Shown here: positions 16,528-25,275 of the stretch, piece by piece
How positions within the stretch are numbered: the first letter of the stretch is position 1
Layout of the letters: every line of letters begins with the position of its first letter
Source of the DNA: Chitinophagales bacterium
GTDB taxonomy: Bacteria > Bacteroidota > Bacteroidia > Chitinophagales > UBA8649
Direction: 5' to 3'
Length of the DNA stretch: 64,000 nucleotides
Assembly: GCA_020635975.1 (NCBI GenBank)
Contig: JACJYT010000002.1
Location: 310,001-374,000 of the forward strand
The notes under the pieces: generated by a model
Databases searched by the model: none
The model's input: only the letters and a program-made list of their open reading frames with translations
Told to the model about the DNA's origin: nothing
Program-made: the position numbers and the translations under genes

Positions 16528-18762
16528 TTATTGATTGAGGAGTTCTAAAACTCGTTTATAACTGGCAAGATTATTTTCGTTAAGAGCCGATTTGGTTAGT
16601 TGATAGTATTCTTGTTCCGAAAGTCTTAAACTCATGCTTGCTCTTTTCTCTTCAGGGGCCGCTACGTATTCAAAATTAACGACTTCAATTTTACCTTTAA
16701 GTACATCATCTGTTCCGTTAAGAATATAATCTTGAACATAATCTTGATTGATAGTTAAATTACTGGATATACTACCGAAAGAGGATCCTAGCTTGGATAA
16801 GAAGGTTTTATATTCGAAATCTTCGATTTTATTCTTTTTTACATTATCTCTAATCTGAACAATGACAACCCCACTAGTATTCGTTTTTATCCAATCTTGA
16901 AATACATTTAAAAATCGAAGTGCATTTTCCATTCCAAAATTATCTCTAATTCCTGCATCGAAAACATCGATTTGTGGCGTACTAGGAAGAGAAACATTCG
17001 GCAGAATAAGAGGATAGGTTGCATTCATTCGGATGGCTGAACTAATACTTAAATTGTAAGCGTCATTTTTAGAGAAGAAGGCACCAAAATCTATGGCATC
17101 TACTTCATACATTTTATTGTGCTCTGGTGCAAATTCTGAATAAGCTCTCATCATATACGAAACCGGTTGCGGACTAATGATCATTTTACGCATATCGTTT
17201 ACGTTGATGGTAGAAATAAACATTAAAGGAATGCTTGCAGATTTTTCAAAACTTTTGTAATCTGCTAGGCTTTTATTTAGAATACCATCTGTGTGTTCAT
17301 TAAGGGAAAGTTCAAAAGAAGTGCCTCTATCAAAATTGTATACTTTATCTCCGTAGTAATATTTCCTAAAACCAAAGAATAGGTCGTTTGCAACTATTGT
17401 TGTAGTGATTTTATTTATTAGGTCCAAAGAGATTTTGCGCGTATACTCTTCACTTTGTATGTTTTCTGCCAAACCGAGTTGATTTCTGAGGTAAAGTTCT
17501 CTATAGTAGGCTAAGCCCATCATGCCACCTGAAGCACCGCTCATAAGGGCGGTGTGTTTCATTACTTCTCCATTACTTAAACTATCTAAAGTTTGTATTA
17601 CTTTCATCGTAAAAGTGGCCGATCGACTTCCTCCCCCTGTAGCTAAAACGATCATTAATTTAGGTTTGTAGTAGTAGGGTTTGCCTTCTTTATTTTTTTC
17701 TTTCCATTTATTTAAAATTTCCAAAGTTTCAATGATGTCTCTTTCTACGTATTTACCTTGGCATAAGCTATCAAGTACTTCTAGAGAATATTCTTGTTTG
17801 GTTTCATAGTTTAATCCGTAGGCCTGACTATTTCTTTGCATCCATTCTAACTTAGAGAAGCTGTTTAAACCTAAAATTAGGAGTATAACTACTACCGAAC
17901 CCCATTTTCCTCCCCAATAGTAAACTAATCCGGCAAGAGATATTACAATACTAAAGAACAGAAAAATAGTGCCTGCAGCGGGAATTTCGAAAAGCGGTTT
18001 GTCAATTAACAAACCAGATCCAATTAAAATTGCTGCGTTTAAAATTATAATAAGAAAGGCATTCAAATGGTGCTGCTGAAATACTTTTAGTAAAAGTCCA
18101 TCGTCATAATGGGTAACATCTCGAACATGTCTAAGTCTAAATTTTCTACTTAAGTAATAGTCTACTCGATCTGCTTTGCCTTGGCCAGATAGGTCGTCCC
18201 AGTTTTGATAGTCTGTATTATTTTTTTCGTGCTCTCCACTAGGATCAATAAAGCCAAAGATGTCTTTGTTGCTGGCTACAAAGTAAACTGAGGTGATTAG
18301 TAAAACAAGTGCAAAACCTCCCAAAAGACCAAGAACCATCCAAAATATTTGCAGGCTATTTCTACCCATATCGTAGTTTTGGTAATCTACTACTTGAAAA
18401 AGATAGGCAATGAAAAAAGCTAGTGGGATAATGCTGTTGTTAAAAGTAAACATGGCAAAAGGCCATCTTAGACTGGCAACGAAGGGATAGCGATAGCTAT
18501 AAAGTAAGTAACTCACTAAATTCCATGTTATATAAAATATTCCAAAGCATATCCCTACTAATTGAAAGCTAAAATATCCAACGACTCCAATATATTCTGG
18601 ATTTAGAAAGAGCATGGGAACACCGTAATTATCGCCAAGTTTCCCAATTATTATAAATAGGATAAAAATCCAACTTAAGCTTAATATCAAATTTTCTTTG
18701 ATGTGATTACTCAAAAGTCGAATAGGAAAGAAATAAATAGTGTTTGTAATTTTTTCTAACAT
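16528..18762 (-). CDS. Patatin-like phospholipase with multi-span membrane domain
   Basis: The 744-aa protein begins with about eight membrane segments (residues 20-320), followed by a patatin domain. The oxyanion stretch is LATGGGSRSA, the nucleophile elbow is SGASGG (Ser411) and the second catalytic residue is Asp602 in DAGIRDNFG. It should hydrolyse acyl esters of lipids at the inner membrane. It lies on the minus strand, 41 nt after the beta-helix-like lipoprotein, and its stop is 3 nt from the convergent sugar transferase stop. The catalytic dyad is clear; the topology and substrate are inferred. Confidence 0.85.
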   Translation of the reverse strand: MLEKITNTIYFFPIRLLSNHIKENLILSLSWIFILFIIIGKLGDNYGVPMLFLNPEYIGVVGYFSFQLVGICFGIFYITWNLVSYLLYSYRYPFVASLRWPFAMFTFNNSIIPLAFFIAYLFQVVDYQNYDMGRNSLQIFWMVLGLLGGFALVLLITSVYFVASNKDIFGFIDPSGEHEKNNTDYQNWDDLSGQGKADRVDYYLSRKFRLRHVRDVTHYDDGLLLKVFQQHHLNAFLIIILNAAILIGSGLLIDKPLFEIPAAGTIFLFFSIVISLAGLVYYWGGKWGSVVVILLILGLNSFSKLEWMQRNSQAYGLNYETKQEYSLEVLDSLCQGKYVERDIIETLEILNKWKEKNKEGKPYYYKPKLMIVLATGGGSRSATFTMKVIQTLDSLSNGEVMKHTALMSGASGGMMGLAYYRELYLRNQLGLAENIQSEEYTRKISLDLINKITTTIVANDLFFGFRKYYYGDKVYNFDRGTSFELSLNEHTDGILNKSLADYKSFEKSASIPLMFISTINVNDMRKMIISPQPVSYMMRAYSEFAPEHNKMYEVDAIDFGAFFSKNDAYNLSISSAIRMNATYPLILPNVSLPSTPQIDVFDAGIRDNFGMENALRFLNVFQDWIKTNTSGVVIVQIRDNVKKNKIEDFEYKTFLSKLGSSFGSISSNLTINQDYVQDYILNGTDDVLKGKIEVVNFEYVAAPEEKRASMSLRLSEQEYYQLTKSALNENNLASYKRVLELLNQ

Positions 18763-18803
18763 AGCTAGAATAAAATTAAGTAAAATTCAAGATAAATTTC
18801 ATC

Positions 18804-20213
18804 TTAGTTTTGATAAGAAATAGCACCAATATCATAGGGGCTTAGCCAAGGATTACAATAGAGGTCGCTTTGGATTCCATTATTTTTACCAGCACCAACA
18901 CATACGGAGTTAGCGCTTAAACTAAAGTCTGCATTATTGCTATTATTAAACTGAGGGTTTTCATTCACTATGCATGAAATGTAGGTACTTGTGTCTGTGT
19001 TCAAGCTAGTGCTTAAGAGACAATTTTCAAAGAGGTAGATAAAGTCAAATTGAGACTCTTTATTCAATAATAATTCGTCGTTTTTGCCACCATAAACGAT
19101 GCAATTCGTGAACTGGGCTAAACTTAAATCTCCGTAGGCTCCTTGAGAACCATTACTAGCAAAATTCGAAAGTTGAACACATTCTTGTTCGCCAGTACCG
19201 TAAAGGGTGCAATTGTCGAAGCGATATTGCCCCCCCATAGCTAAGGTAAGGGCACTTTGTCCGTTATTATGAAAAAGGCAGTTCTGTGCTTCAACCTGAG
19301 CATTTAAACAAAACAAAGCCATGTTAGAACTATATTTTATTTCTACTTTGTCGAGTTCAATTATTGGTTGATTACTACTATTGAAGCTTGCAAAATCGTC
19401 ATAGATCCATCTTCCCATTATACCGTAGGTAGAGTTTTTAATTATAACATTATGGAGTTCGGCACTAGCACCACTTCTTAAGATTAATCCCAACCATAAA
19501 CCAGGCGTATTTTCGAAATCTAAACCATTGGGTAAATCTTCTATTCTGTCGCTTTGCAAGACCACTGAGTCTTGGCAATTAGCTTCACCAATAATAACTG
19601 GTCCATCGCTGAAAATTGCGCTGCCTTGATTAAAATATACTTGACAACCCGGCAAAATAGTTAAGGAGCCGAAGGCTTCTACCCCAACGCCTGGGAAAGA
19701 ATCTGTTCTAACAACTACATGGGGTTTATCGTTTTGCCATATGGAATCTCCTTCGATAATTTCGCCATAATGAAAATAAGCATTTTGTCCCCATGCTCTT
19801 AAATAACTACTTTGTGTAGTTTGATTGTAGCGATATTGAATTTCATCTACCAATACGAAAGGGTTGGTCTGATTGTTTGGATCTATAGTTACTTCGGCAA
19901 AAATGTAGATATAATCATTTGCTGGAATTTCAACATCGAAAATTGAAGTACCTGGAATGCCATCTACGTTAATTCGAAATTGATTTCCAGGTATACCCAT
20001 TAGCTTGATTTCATCAATTCGAATTGCTTCTTTTAAAGGGTTTTCTACTTTAAAATATCTAGTAACGGAGCCTAAGCTAGTAAATACGGTATCAAAAGTT
20101 AGGGTGTCATTTGAGAAAGTAAGTACGGCATTGTTTCCTTCATAGAAGCGATCTTTCCTGCAGGATGCAAGTAAAGTGATAAGAACAATAAGAAAGCTAA
20201 AATGAAATTTCAT
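18804..20213 (-). CDS. Lipoprotein with beta-helix-like repeat domain
   Basis: Start chosen at 20213 (ATG), giving a 469-aa protein with lipobox LLASC (Cys18); an upstream TTG would add 17 residues that spoil the signal peptide. After an Ig-like region with TLTFDTVFTSLGSVTRYF (residues about 30-130), the middle has short repeated strand-turn units (IIKNSTYGIMG, EIKYSSNMALFC, LFHNNGQSALTL, CTLYGTGEQECV, TNCIVYGG), typical of right-handed parallel beta-helices. The end NPWLSPYDIGAISYQ matches the closing DIGA motif of such proteins. No catalytic residues are seen; surface binding is a guess. Confidence 0.75.
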   Translation of the reverse strand: MKFHFSFLIVLITLLASCRKDRFYEGNNAVLTFSNDTLTFDTVFTSLGSVTRYFKVENPLKEAIRIDEIKLMGIPGNQFRINVDGIPGTSIFDVEIPANDYIYIFAEVTIDPNNQTNPFVLVDEIQYRYNQTTQSSYLRAWGQNAYFHYGEIIEGDSIWQNDKPHVVVRTDSFPGVGVEAFGSLTILPGCQVYFNQGSAIFSDGPVIIGEANCQDSVVLQSDRIEDLPNGLDFENTPGLWLGLILRSGASAELHNVIIKNSTYGIMGRWIYDDFASFNSSNQPIIELDKVEIKYSSNMALFCLNAQVEAQNCLFHNNGQSALTLAMGGQYRFDNCTLYGTGEQECVQLSNFASNGSQGAYGDLSLAQFTNCIVYGGKNDELLLNKESQFDFIYLFENCLLSTSLNTDTSTYISCIVNENPQFNNSNNADFSLSANSVCVGAGKNNGIQSDLYCNPWLSPYDIGAISYQN

Positions 20214-20298
20214 GAGATGCAAATGTAGTTTAAAAACTAATATCTTGGCAAAATATTGTATCAATGATTTGTATTACGCTGTGCTAAAAATAATAGGG

Positions 20299-20997
20299 TT
20301 AAACCGTGCATGCCATAGTAAGAATACTAAGTTTGGTTCCTTCTACAAGAAGAATTTCTTTACCGCAAGCCTCTAAAGTTGCTCCAGTGGTTAGGATATC
20401 ATCTATTAGAAGAACATGCTTCTCTTTTATTTTTTCTCCGTTTTTTAAGCAAAAAATTTGTTCTACGTTTTCCCATCTACTTAATCTGCTTTTTTTGGTT
20501 TGGCTCGAATTGTTTTGGGTGCGTATAATAATTTCAGAGTAGAAGGGGAGCTTCCATTGTTTGCTTAATTCTTGAGAAAAACGAGTACATTGATTGTACG
20601 ATCTTAGTTTTAATTTTTGTTTGTGGAGAGGAACGCAAACTATAGCTTCATAAGGAATTGAACGCTTGGCTTCTTTAAATTTATCGCATAAGATTTGAGC
20701 AAGTTTGACACCAACATCCTGTTCTCCGCGATACTTTAGATTATGCATAAGTTCTTGGGTTTTGGAGGCTTTTTCGAAATAAAGTAGACTATAAATTTCT
20801 TCAATTTTCAAACGTCCCCAGAAAATTTTTTCCAGAGGATTACTAGAGATTTGATGAAAATTAGTGTAGGGAAGCTTAAATATACAGCTACTACAAATAC
20901 AAGATTCTTGCAAGGCTAGAACTTGTTTGCAAGCCGCACATAGAGAAGGAAAAGTTAGTTGAAACAATGCGCGTAAATAATCTAAGATTTTATTCAT
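20299..20997 (-). CDS. comF: ComF-family phosphoribosyltransferase-like protein
   Basis: The 232-aa protein has a double zinc-finger start (CAACKQ at 18-21 and CICSSC at 33-38, partner cysteines about 15 apart), the PRTase core with YRGEQDVG, PLHKQKLKLRSYNQC and the PRPP loop VLLIDDILTTGAT (about 200-212). ComF is needed for natural transformation, where it likely handles incoming single-stranded DNA in the cytoplasm. It is preceded 1 nt upstream by a short open frame (20999-21136) that may be cotranscribed. Homology is clear; competence in this organism is not proven. Confidence 0.9.
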   Translation of the reverse strand: MNKILDYLRALFQLTFPSLCAACKQVLALQESCICSSCIFKLPYTNFHQISSNPLEKIFWGRLKIEEIYSLLYFEKASKTQELMHNLKYRGEQDVGVKLAQILCDKFKEAKRSIPYEAIVCVPLHKQKLKLRSYNQCTRFSQELSKQWKLPFYSEIIIRTQNNSSQTKKSRLSRWENVEQIFCLKNGEKIKEKHVLLIDDILTTGATLEACGKEILLVEGTKLSILTMACTV

Positions 20998-20998
20998 T

Positions 20999-21136
20999 TT
21001 ACAAAACTTGGCTTTCTTCCGTAAAGTAATTGCTAAAGTTTTCTTGTTTAGCTTTAGACTTTGTAGAACTAGCTTTTGACTTAGAATTTCTTCGAGAAGA
21101 GAAATGTATTGCGGTACATTTTGCTATTTCCCTCAT
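20999..21136 (-). CDS. Possible 45-aa Ser/Lys-rich protein upstream of comF
   Basis: On the minus strand an ATG at 21136 opens a 45-codon frame that stops (TAA, 20999-21001) just 1 nt before the comF ATG (TAAAATG). The peptide is rich in Ser, Lys and Arg with segments FSSRRNSKSKASSTKSKAK and ENFSNYFTEESQVL. The tight stop-start coupling to comF is the main argument for a real small gene or a leader peptide; the composition could also be chance. No family is recognised. Confidence 0.35.
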   Translation of the reverse strand: MREIAKCTAIHFSSRRNSKSKASSTKSKAKQENFSNYFTEESQVL

Positions 21137-21195
21137 AAAAAAACTTAAAGGAATTCAAAAAATATAAGGCCTCGTAATTTTAGCAGTTTATTTCG

Positions 21196-21203
21196 TATCT
21201 TTG
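21196..21203 (+). promoter_or_regulatory. -7 box for the GT5-like / DUF4270 / glmS group
   Basis: TATCTTTGC matches the extended -7 consensus and lies about 65 nt before ATG 21268, leaving a leader of roughly 58 nt. No clear -33 TTG at the usual distance. Confidence 0.5.
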
Positions 21204-21267
21204 CGCTTCTATTTTAACTATAATTTAAGTTAGAACAGCGTAGGTAATTAAATTCCCCGAAGTAGAT

Positions 21268-22080
21268 ATGAGTAAAAAAAGAGTATTAATTATTACCCAA
21301 GAAATGAAACCTTATATAGATTTAACTGATATTTCTAATATTGTTTCAGGCTTGCCAACTAAATTACAAGAACAAAACTTAGAAATTAGAGTGCTAATGC
21401 CTCGATTTGGAGTAATAAATGAAAGAAGACATCGTTTACATGAAGTGGTTCGCTTGAGTGGAATTAATGTGGTTGTTAACGATGAGGATTACCCTTTAAT
21501 AATTAAAGTGGCTTCTTTGCCAGGGGCCCGACTACAGGTTTATTTCCTGGATAACGATGACTATTTCCATAGAAAGCAAATTTTTCAGGATAAGGAAGGA
21601 AAGAATTTTGACGATAATTCGGAAAGAATGATGTTTTTTGCCTTAGGAGCTATAGATATTGTTCGCAAGTTTGGCTGGGCGCCTGATGTTATTCATTGCC
21701 ATGGTTGGATGACGAGTTTGCTTCCGCTTCTTTTAAAAACACAGTACAAAACAGAGCCAATTTTTGAGCATGCTAAAGTGGTATTTTCTGCGTATCAGGA
21801 AGAAAGTTTTGAAGGTCCATTATGTGAAGATTTTAAAAGTTTTGTTTTAGAGAACACCGATGTTTCAGAAGAAGATTTGGCTTCTTTTGGCACAAGTACA
21901 GAAAATGAGTTGAACATTGGAGGAATGCAGTTTGCAGACGCCATTACTATGGGAAGTGAAGAAATTGCTGAAGAGGTTCAAGCACATTTTGATGCATCTG
22001 AATTACCGAAATTAGCTTATACAAATGAAACGGATATTTTAATTGAATATGCAAAGTTTATCAAGAATCTTACTGTTTAG
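21268..22080 (+). CDS. Starch/glycogen synthase N-terminal domain protein, half-length and probably inactive
   Basis: The 270-aa protein corresponds to the first half of a GT5 glycogen synthase: opening KKRVLIITQEMKPY, RVLMPRFGVINERRHRLHE, VYFLDNDDYFHRKQIF, DNSERMMFFALGAIDI and the helix CHGWMTSLLPLLLK. The canonical substrate loop KTGGLADV is replaced by LTDISNIVSGLP, and the whole C-terminal nucleotide-sugar-binding half (250+ residues) is absent. It should not make glycogen. It overlaps the DUF4270 lipoprotein gene by 32 nt and is followed by glmS, a grouping also known in other Bacteroidota, so a role in cell-surface or amino-sugar metabolism is inferred. Confidence 0.85.
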   Translation: MSKKRVLIITQEMKPYIDLTDISNIVSGLPTKLQEQNLEIRVLMPRFGVINERRHRLHEVVRLSGINVVVNDEDYPLIIKVASLPGARLQVYFLDNDDYFHRKQIFQDKEGKNFDDNSERMMFFALGAIDIVRKFGWAPDVIHCHGWMTSLLPLLLKTQYKTEPIFEHAKVVFSAYQEESFEGPLCEDFKSFVLENTDVSEEDLASFGTSTENELNIGGMQFADAITMGSEEIAEEVQAHFDASELPKLAYTNETDILIEYAKFIKNLTV

Positions 22081-23329
22081 ATCGCTCCTTGTTTTTGGTG
22101 CTTTAATGTTGTTTAGTCAATGTCAGAAAGATCCAAGTGTGGCGGGTCCAGACAACGGAGATTTTTTAGAGCGCATAGATACTTTGGCTCCAGAAGCTTA
22201 TACAGTATTAATAGATGCAGAGAATGCAAAAAATCAAAATGATGTTGCCTTAGGAAAGGTGGTTGATTCTCGATTTGGAACCAGTATGGCTTCCTTTTAT
22301 AGTCAGCTGCGTTTAACAACAAATTCTTTTACACCCGGAGCAAATGCGGTTTTAGATTCTGCAGTTTTGGTTATAGCTATTGAAAGTGTTTATGGCAACA
22401 TGGATATTCCTTTAGATATCGAGGTATATCGTTTGGAGGAAGAACTGGTTAGTGAAACTAGCTATACTAACGATTTAAGTTTAAGTGTTGGCTCAACTTT
22501 GATTGGTGCTTTAGATGCTTACACCTATCCAGACGATGCCGCAAGTATTAGAATTCCAATGAGCGCTGCTTTTGCCTCAGAGTTGTTTGGTTTGTTTGGA
22601 ACTAGCACTACAGAAAGTTCAGATAATTTTCTAGCCTATTTAGAGGGTATTTATGTTAGCATAGACCCAGCCACAGGTGGCGACGGACATTTAGATTTAG
22701 ATCTTACTAATGCTAATTCAGCTTTGAATTTGTATTTTAGATCCGATAATGCAAACGATTCTATTTACTCTTTCGTGATGGATGAGCAAGCTATTCGCTT
22801 GAATAAGTACGAACATGATTTCTCGTCTAGCGAGCTTCAAGCGGCTATAGATGATCCAAGCACTAATGAAGAAAATATACTTTTGAGTGGTTTTGGAGTT
22901 TCAAAAGCTAGAGTTTATCTACCAGATTTAAGTGTGCTGCAAGGCAAGATAATCAACCAAGCTAAATTGAGTTTTTATCAAACAGATTACAATCAAGCAC
23001 TAGCCAATGAATTTGATGTACCTGAATATTTGTTTTTGTCTGGTGGAATTGAAGGCGATTCTATACAATACACACTAACGGATTACTCAAGTACAGATCC
23101 TACTGCTTACGGTGGAACCATACAACTGAAAGAAGTGAACGGAAGTTTTACCAATGTTTATACTTACAGCCTCCCAAGGTTTATTCAAAGAGTAGTAAAT
23201 GAAGAAACTACTTTAGAATATTTGGTGCTTGAGGTACTCAATAATAATAATGCTGCCAGAGTGAAGTTAGGTGGCGGTTCTCACCCAGATTTGCCAATTA
23301 AATTGGAAATACTTTATACTAAACCCTAA
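22049..23329 (+). CDS. DUF4270 family lipoprotein
   Basis: Start chosen at ATG 22049; a TTG at 22043 would add only two residues. The 426-aa protein has lipobox LFSQC (Cys25). The family signature is visible in LGKVVDSRFGTSMASFYSQLRL in pieces (around residues 70-92), followed by paired beta domains with LDSAVLVIAIES and repeated hydrophobic strands, and ends KLGGGSHPDLPIKLEILYTKP. DUF4270 proteins are Bacteroidota outer-membrane or periplasmic lipoproteins of unknown function. The gene overlaps the end of the GT5-like gene by 32 nt and precedes glmS by 11 nt, so the three are transcribed together. Confidence 0.85.
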   Translation: MQSLSRILLFRSLLVFGALMLFSQCQKDPSVAGPDNGDFLERIDTLAPEAYTVLIDAENAKNQNDVALGKVVDSRFGTSMASFYSQLRLTTNSFTPGANAVLDSAVLVIAIESVYGNMDIPLDIEVYRLEEELVSETSYTNDLSLSVGSTLIGALDAYTYPDDAASIRIPMSAAFASELFGLFGTSTTESSDNFLAYLEGIYVSIDPATGGDGHLDLDLTNANSALNLYFRSDNANDSIYSFVMDEQAIRLNKYEHDFSSSELQAAIDDPSTNEENILLSGFGVSKARVYLPDLSVLQGKIINQAKLSFYQTDYNQALANEFDVPEYLFLSGGIEGDSIQYTLTDYSSTDPTAYGGTIQLKEVNGSFTNVYTYSLPRFIQRVVNEETTLEYLVLEVLNNNNAARVKLGGGSHPDLPIKLEILYTKP

Positions 23330-23340
23330 ATTGATAAGAT

Positions 23341-25179
23341 ATGTGTGGAATTGTAGCATACATCGGAAATAAAGAAGCTTACCCTATTTTAATAAAGGGC
23401 TTGGAGCGCCTCGAGTATCGTGGTTACGATAGTGCTGGCGTTGCAATTCTTGAATCAGAAATTAAAGTTTTTAAAAGAGCAGGTAAAGTTCAAGAATTAA
23501 AGGACTACGCCAGCGGACATAACACTGCCGGAAATATAGGAATTGGTCATACTCGTTGGGCAACTCATGGTGAACCTAATGAAAGAAATGCGCATCCACA
23601 TTCTTCATCTGATAGTAATATTGCTATAATTCATAATGGAATTATTGAGAATTATGCCCCATTGAAAGAAGAGCTTAAAAAACGTGGACATGAATTCTTA
23701 TCGGATACCGATACCGAAGTTCTTGTTCATCTCATTGAAGATGTTCAAAAAAACAATAATGTAGATTTGTTTGAGGCGGTAAGGATTGCATTAAATGAAG
23801 TAACTGGGGCTTATGCTATCGTGGTCTTATCGAAAGACAATCCGAATCAGTTGATTGGAGCAAGAAAGGGTAGTCCGCTTGTAGTGGGAATGGGAAATGA
23901 GGAATTTTTTATCGCTTCTGATGCTACACCAATAATTGAGTATACTAAGAATGTGGTTTATTTGGATGATGAAGAAATTGCATTGATAGATAGATACAAC
24001 GGACTTAGTATTAAAACCATTGCGAATCAGATTAAGACACCTTATGTGCATGAATTGGAAATGCAATTAGAAATGCTTGAAAAAGGAGGATATGAGCATT
24101 TCATGCTAAAAGAAATTTATGAACAACCTCGATCTATCTATGATAGTATGAGAGGAAGAATAGATAGTAAAAGAGGCGACATATATATGGGTGGGATGTT
24201 AGAATATAAGAACGTTCTAACTAATGCCGACAGAATTATTATTACAGCTTGTGGTACATCTTGGCACGCGGCTTTAGTTGCAGAGTATTTATTTGAAGAT
24301 TTAGCTAGAGTACCAGTTGAGGTAGAATATGCATCTGAGTTTAGATATAGAAATCCAATCATAAACCCAGGCGATGTAGTAATAGCAATTTCTCAATCGG
24401 GCGAAACTGCAGATACCTTGGCGGCTATTGAATTGGCAAAGCAAAAAGGGGCAACTGTTTTTGGAGTATGTAATGTAGTTGGTGCTTCTATTCCACGAGC
24501 AACTCATGCCGGTGCCTACACACATGCTGGTCCTGAAATAGGTGTTGCTTCTACTAAGGCTTTTACAGCTCAAGTTACAGTACTTATTCAAATGGCACTT
24601 TGGTTAGCCTATAATAAAGGAGCTATTAATCAGGCGAAATTAGCTAGATATTTAGTAGAATTAGAAGCTATTCCTGCTAAAGTGGAGGAGGCCTTGAAAA
24701 GTGCAGAGGAGGTTGAGAAAATGGCAAAAATTATCGCTAGATCTGAAAATGCGCTCTACTTGGGTCGAGGGTATAATTTCCCTGTTGCTTTAGAAGGGGC
24801 TCTTAAATTAAAAGAGATTTCATACATTCACGCGGAGGGTTATCCTGCGGCTGAAATGAAGCATGGTCCTATTGCCCTAATCGATGAGAATATGCCAGTT
24901 GTTGTTTTGGCAACGAAAAATTCTCAATACGATAAAATGGTAAGTAATATTCAAGAAGTGAAAGCAAGAAAAGGAAAAGTGTTTGCTATAGTTACCAAAG
25001 GAGATGTGGAAGTTAAAGCTATGGCAGATAGATGGATTGAAATTCCTGACTGTCCAGAGGAGTTATCCCCCTTGGTAAGTAGTATTCCTTTGCAACTTTT
25101 ATCTTACCATGTTGCCCTATTAAGAGATTGTAATGTAGATCAGCCAAGAAACTTAGCAAAGAGTGTTACCGTAGAGTAA
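23341..25179 (+). CDS. glmS: GlmS, glutamine-fructose-6-phosphate aminotransferase (isomerising)
   Basis: GlmS makes glucosamine-6-phosphate, the entry compound of peptidoglycan and other amino-sugar pathways. The 612-aa protein has the class II glutamine amidotransferase half with nucleophile Cys2 (MCGIVAYIG), RLEYRGYDSAG, GHTRWATHG and HNGIIENY, then two SIS isomerase domains with ITACGTSWHAAL, SQSGETADT and LGRGYNFPVALEGALKLKE in pieces, and the C-terminal KSVTVE. The full length is standard. It is the third gene after the GT5-like and DUF4270 genes and is followed by a strong terminator. No glmS ribozyme was recognised in front of it. Confidence 0.97.
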   Translation: MCGIVAYIGNKEAYPILIKGLERLEYRGYDSAGVAILESEIKVFKRAGKVQELKDYASGHNTAGNIGIGHTRWATHGEPNERNAHPHSSSDSNIAIIHNGIIENYAPLKEELKKRGHEFLSDTDTEVLVHLIEDVQKNNNVDLFEAVRIALNEVTGAYAIVVLSKDNPNQLIGARKGSPLVVGMGNEEFFIASDATPIIEYTKNVVYLDDEEIALIDRYNGLSIKTIANQIKTPYVHELEMQLEMLEKGGYEHFMLKEIYEQPRSIYDSMRGRIDSKRGDIYMGGMLEYKNVLTNADRIIITACGTSWHAALVAEYLFEDLARVPVEVEYASEFRYRNPIINPGDVVIAISQSGETADTLAAIELAKQKGATVFGVCNVVGASIPRATHAGAYTHAGPEIGVASTKAFTAQVTVLIQMALWLAYNKGAINQAKLARYLVELEAIPAKVEEALKSAEEVEKMAKIIARSENALYLGRGYNFPVALEGALKLKEISYIHAEGYPAAEMKHGPIALIDENMPVVVLATKNSQYDKMVSNIQEVKARKGKVFAIVTKGDVEVKAMADRWIEIPDCPEELSPLVSSIPLQLLSYHVALLRDCNVDQPRNLAKSVTVE

Positions 25180-25221
25180 TTAACGAGTAACTAATAGTTA
25201 AGACGTATAACTTTAGTAAAT

Positions 25222-25258
25222 AAAAAAAGGGGAATCTTAATTGATTCCCCTTTTTTAT
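25222..25258. terminator. Bidirectional intrinsic terminator
   Basis: A-run, stem GGGGAATC/GATTCCCC, loop TTAATT and a T-run lie between the glmS stop and the convergent T9SS gene stop, so it serves both strands. Confidence 0.9.
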
Positions 25259-25275
25259 TTCTGCTTTATGAAATT

